Shown: positions 5,162 to 5,600 of the stretch, piece after piece | Numbering within the stretch: position 1 is the first letter of the stretch | Layout: every line of letters begins with the position of its first letter | Assembly (NCBI GenBank): GCA_903868455.1 | Contig: CAIPVK010000066.1 | Coordinates: 1 to 5,600 of the forward strand | DNA from: an uncultured Opitutia bacterium | GTDB taxonomy: Bacteria; Verrucomicrobiota; Verrucomicrobiia; Opitutales; UBA953 | Length of the DNA stretch: 5,600 bases | Direction: 5' to 3' | Made by a program: the position numbers and the translations under genes | Notes under the pieces: generated by a model | The model's input: only the letters and a program-made list of their open reading frames with translations | Told to the model about the DNA's origin: nothing | Database searches by the model: none

Positions 5162-5600
5162 TCAGCAGGTCAGACGATGACGGGGGGCGAGCGCCCGCGC
5201 AACCTCGCGCGCGAGCCCGGGGCCGCGGAAGACGAGGCCGCTGTAGACCTGCACCATGTGGGCGCCCTCGTCGAGGAACCGCGCGGCGTCCTTGCCGTCG
5301 AGGATCCCGCCACAGCCGATGACCGGGATGCGGCCGTCCGCGGCGCGGCAAAGGTAGCGGACGACCTCCAGGGACCGGGGCAGCAGGGGCGCGCCGCTCA
5401 GGCCGCCGACGGGGTGGCAGGACTCGGTGCCGGCCGGTCGGCCGACGGTCGTGTTCGTCGCGATGATCGCGGACAGACCCGTCTCCAGCGCGACCTCCAG
5501 GATGTCCTCGAGCTGGCCGCAGGTCAGGTCGGGCGCGATCTTGAGGAAGAGCGGCGAAGGCCCGCGCGGGAGCCCGCGGTTCGCGGCCTGCAGCGCGCGC
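5162..5600 (-). CDS. pyrD: Dihydroorotate dehydrogenase, C-terminal part
   Basis: This is the last 145 residues of PyrD, which oxidises dihydroorotate to orotate in pyrimidine synthesis; the 5' part lies beyond the window end. Visible motifs, numbered in the fragment: LFLKIAPDL (17-25) with the FMN-contacting lysine, IIATNTTVGRP (45-55), GGLSGAPL (65-72), IPVIGCGGI (91-99, the FMN phosphate-binding loop, with cysteine where valine is common), and MVQVYSGLVFRGPGLAREV (115-133). This spacing and wording match the class 2, quinone-linked, membrane-associated enzymes more than class 1A or 1B. The catalytic serine that would settle the class is outside the window. The reading frame does not appear as an ATG-started ORF because its start is missing; it was found by translating the minus strand from base 5599. 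TGA is at 5162-5164. The unrecognised secreted-protein gene follows 1 nt later. Confidence 0.92.
   Translation of the reverse strand, partial: RALQAANRGLPRGPSPLFLKIAPDLTCGQLEDILEVALETGLSAIIATNTTVGRPAGTESCHPVGGLSGAPLLPRSLEVVRYLCRAADGRIPVIGCGGILDGKDAARFLDEGAHMVQVYSGLVFRGPGLAREVARALAPRHRLTC

Noticed and set aside
5130..5351. 73-codon minus-strand frame near the window end
   Set aside because: It is out of frame with pyrD, whose motifs continue through the same bases in the correct frame to a stop at 5162.

Overview
This is a very GC-rich (roughly 70% by eye), tightly packed bacterial chromosome segment with ordinary housekeeping and repair genes. I see no mobile element, CRISPR array, tRNA or rRNA. 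Signal peptides on two products, a two-pass inner-membrane protein and a probable quinone-type dihydroorotate dehydrogenase suggest a Gram-negative bacterium. The phylum is not fixed by the sequence. Some features (mostly weak Shine-Dalgarno signals, a helicase-nuclease of the type seen in anaerobe, Bacteroidota and Verrucomicrobiota genomes) would fit a high-GC Verrucomicrobiota/Opitutae-like organism, but that is only a guess.

Layout. Bases 1-223 (+) are the C-terminal end of a nitroreductase-family flavoprotein. It converges on a three-gene minus-strand block (3806 down to 234): a DUF502 membrane protein, a short RecO-like protein, and a 762-residue protein joining a RecB/Cas4-like PD-(D/E)XK nuclease to an XPD/DinG-type superfamily 2 helicase. 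These three genes are separated by +1 and -1 nt, so they are almost certainly one operon. A perfect 8-bp inverted repeat at 220-237 contains both converging stop codons and may end transcription from both sides. An 82-bp divergent spacer (3807-3888) then leads into a plus-strand secreted SOUL-family (heme-binding-like) protein ending at 4431. This converges, with only 9 nt between stops, on a second minus-strand pair: pyrD (dihydroorotate dehydrogenase, cut by the window end) followed 1 nt later by an unrecognised secreted protein of 239 residues.

How the genes fit together. RecO plus a nuclease-helicase is a sensible DNA-repair pairing (strand annealing and RecA loading with DNA-end or structure processing); the DUF502 protein has no obvious link. 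PyrD makes orotate for pyrimidines; the secreted protein behind it is probably just co-transcribed. The most notable point is that the helicase seems to have lost all four iron-sulfur-cluster cysteines usual for XPD/DinG helicases while keeping its ATPase motifs and a complete-looking nuclease active site. I found no convincing evidence of a new multi-gene system.
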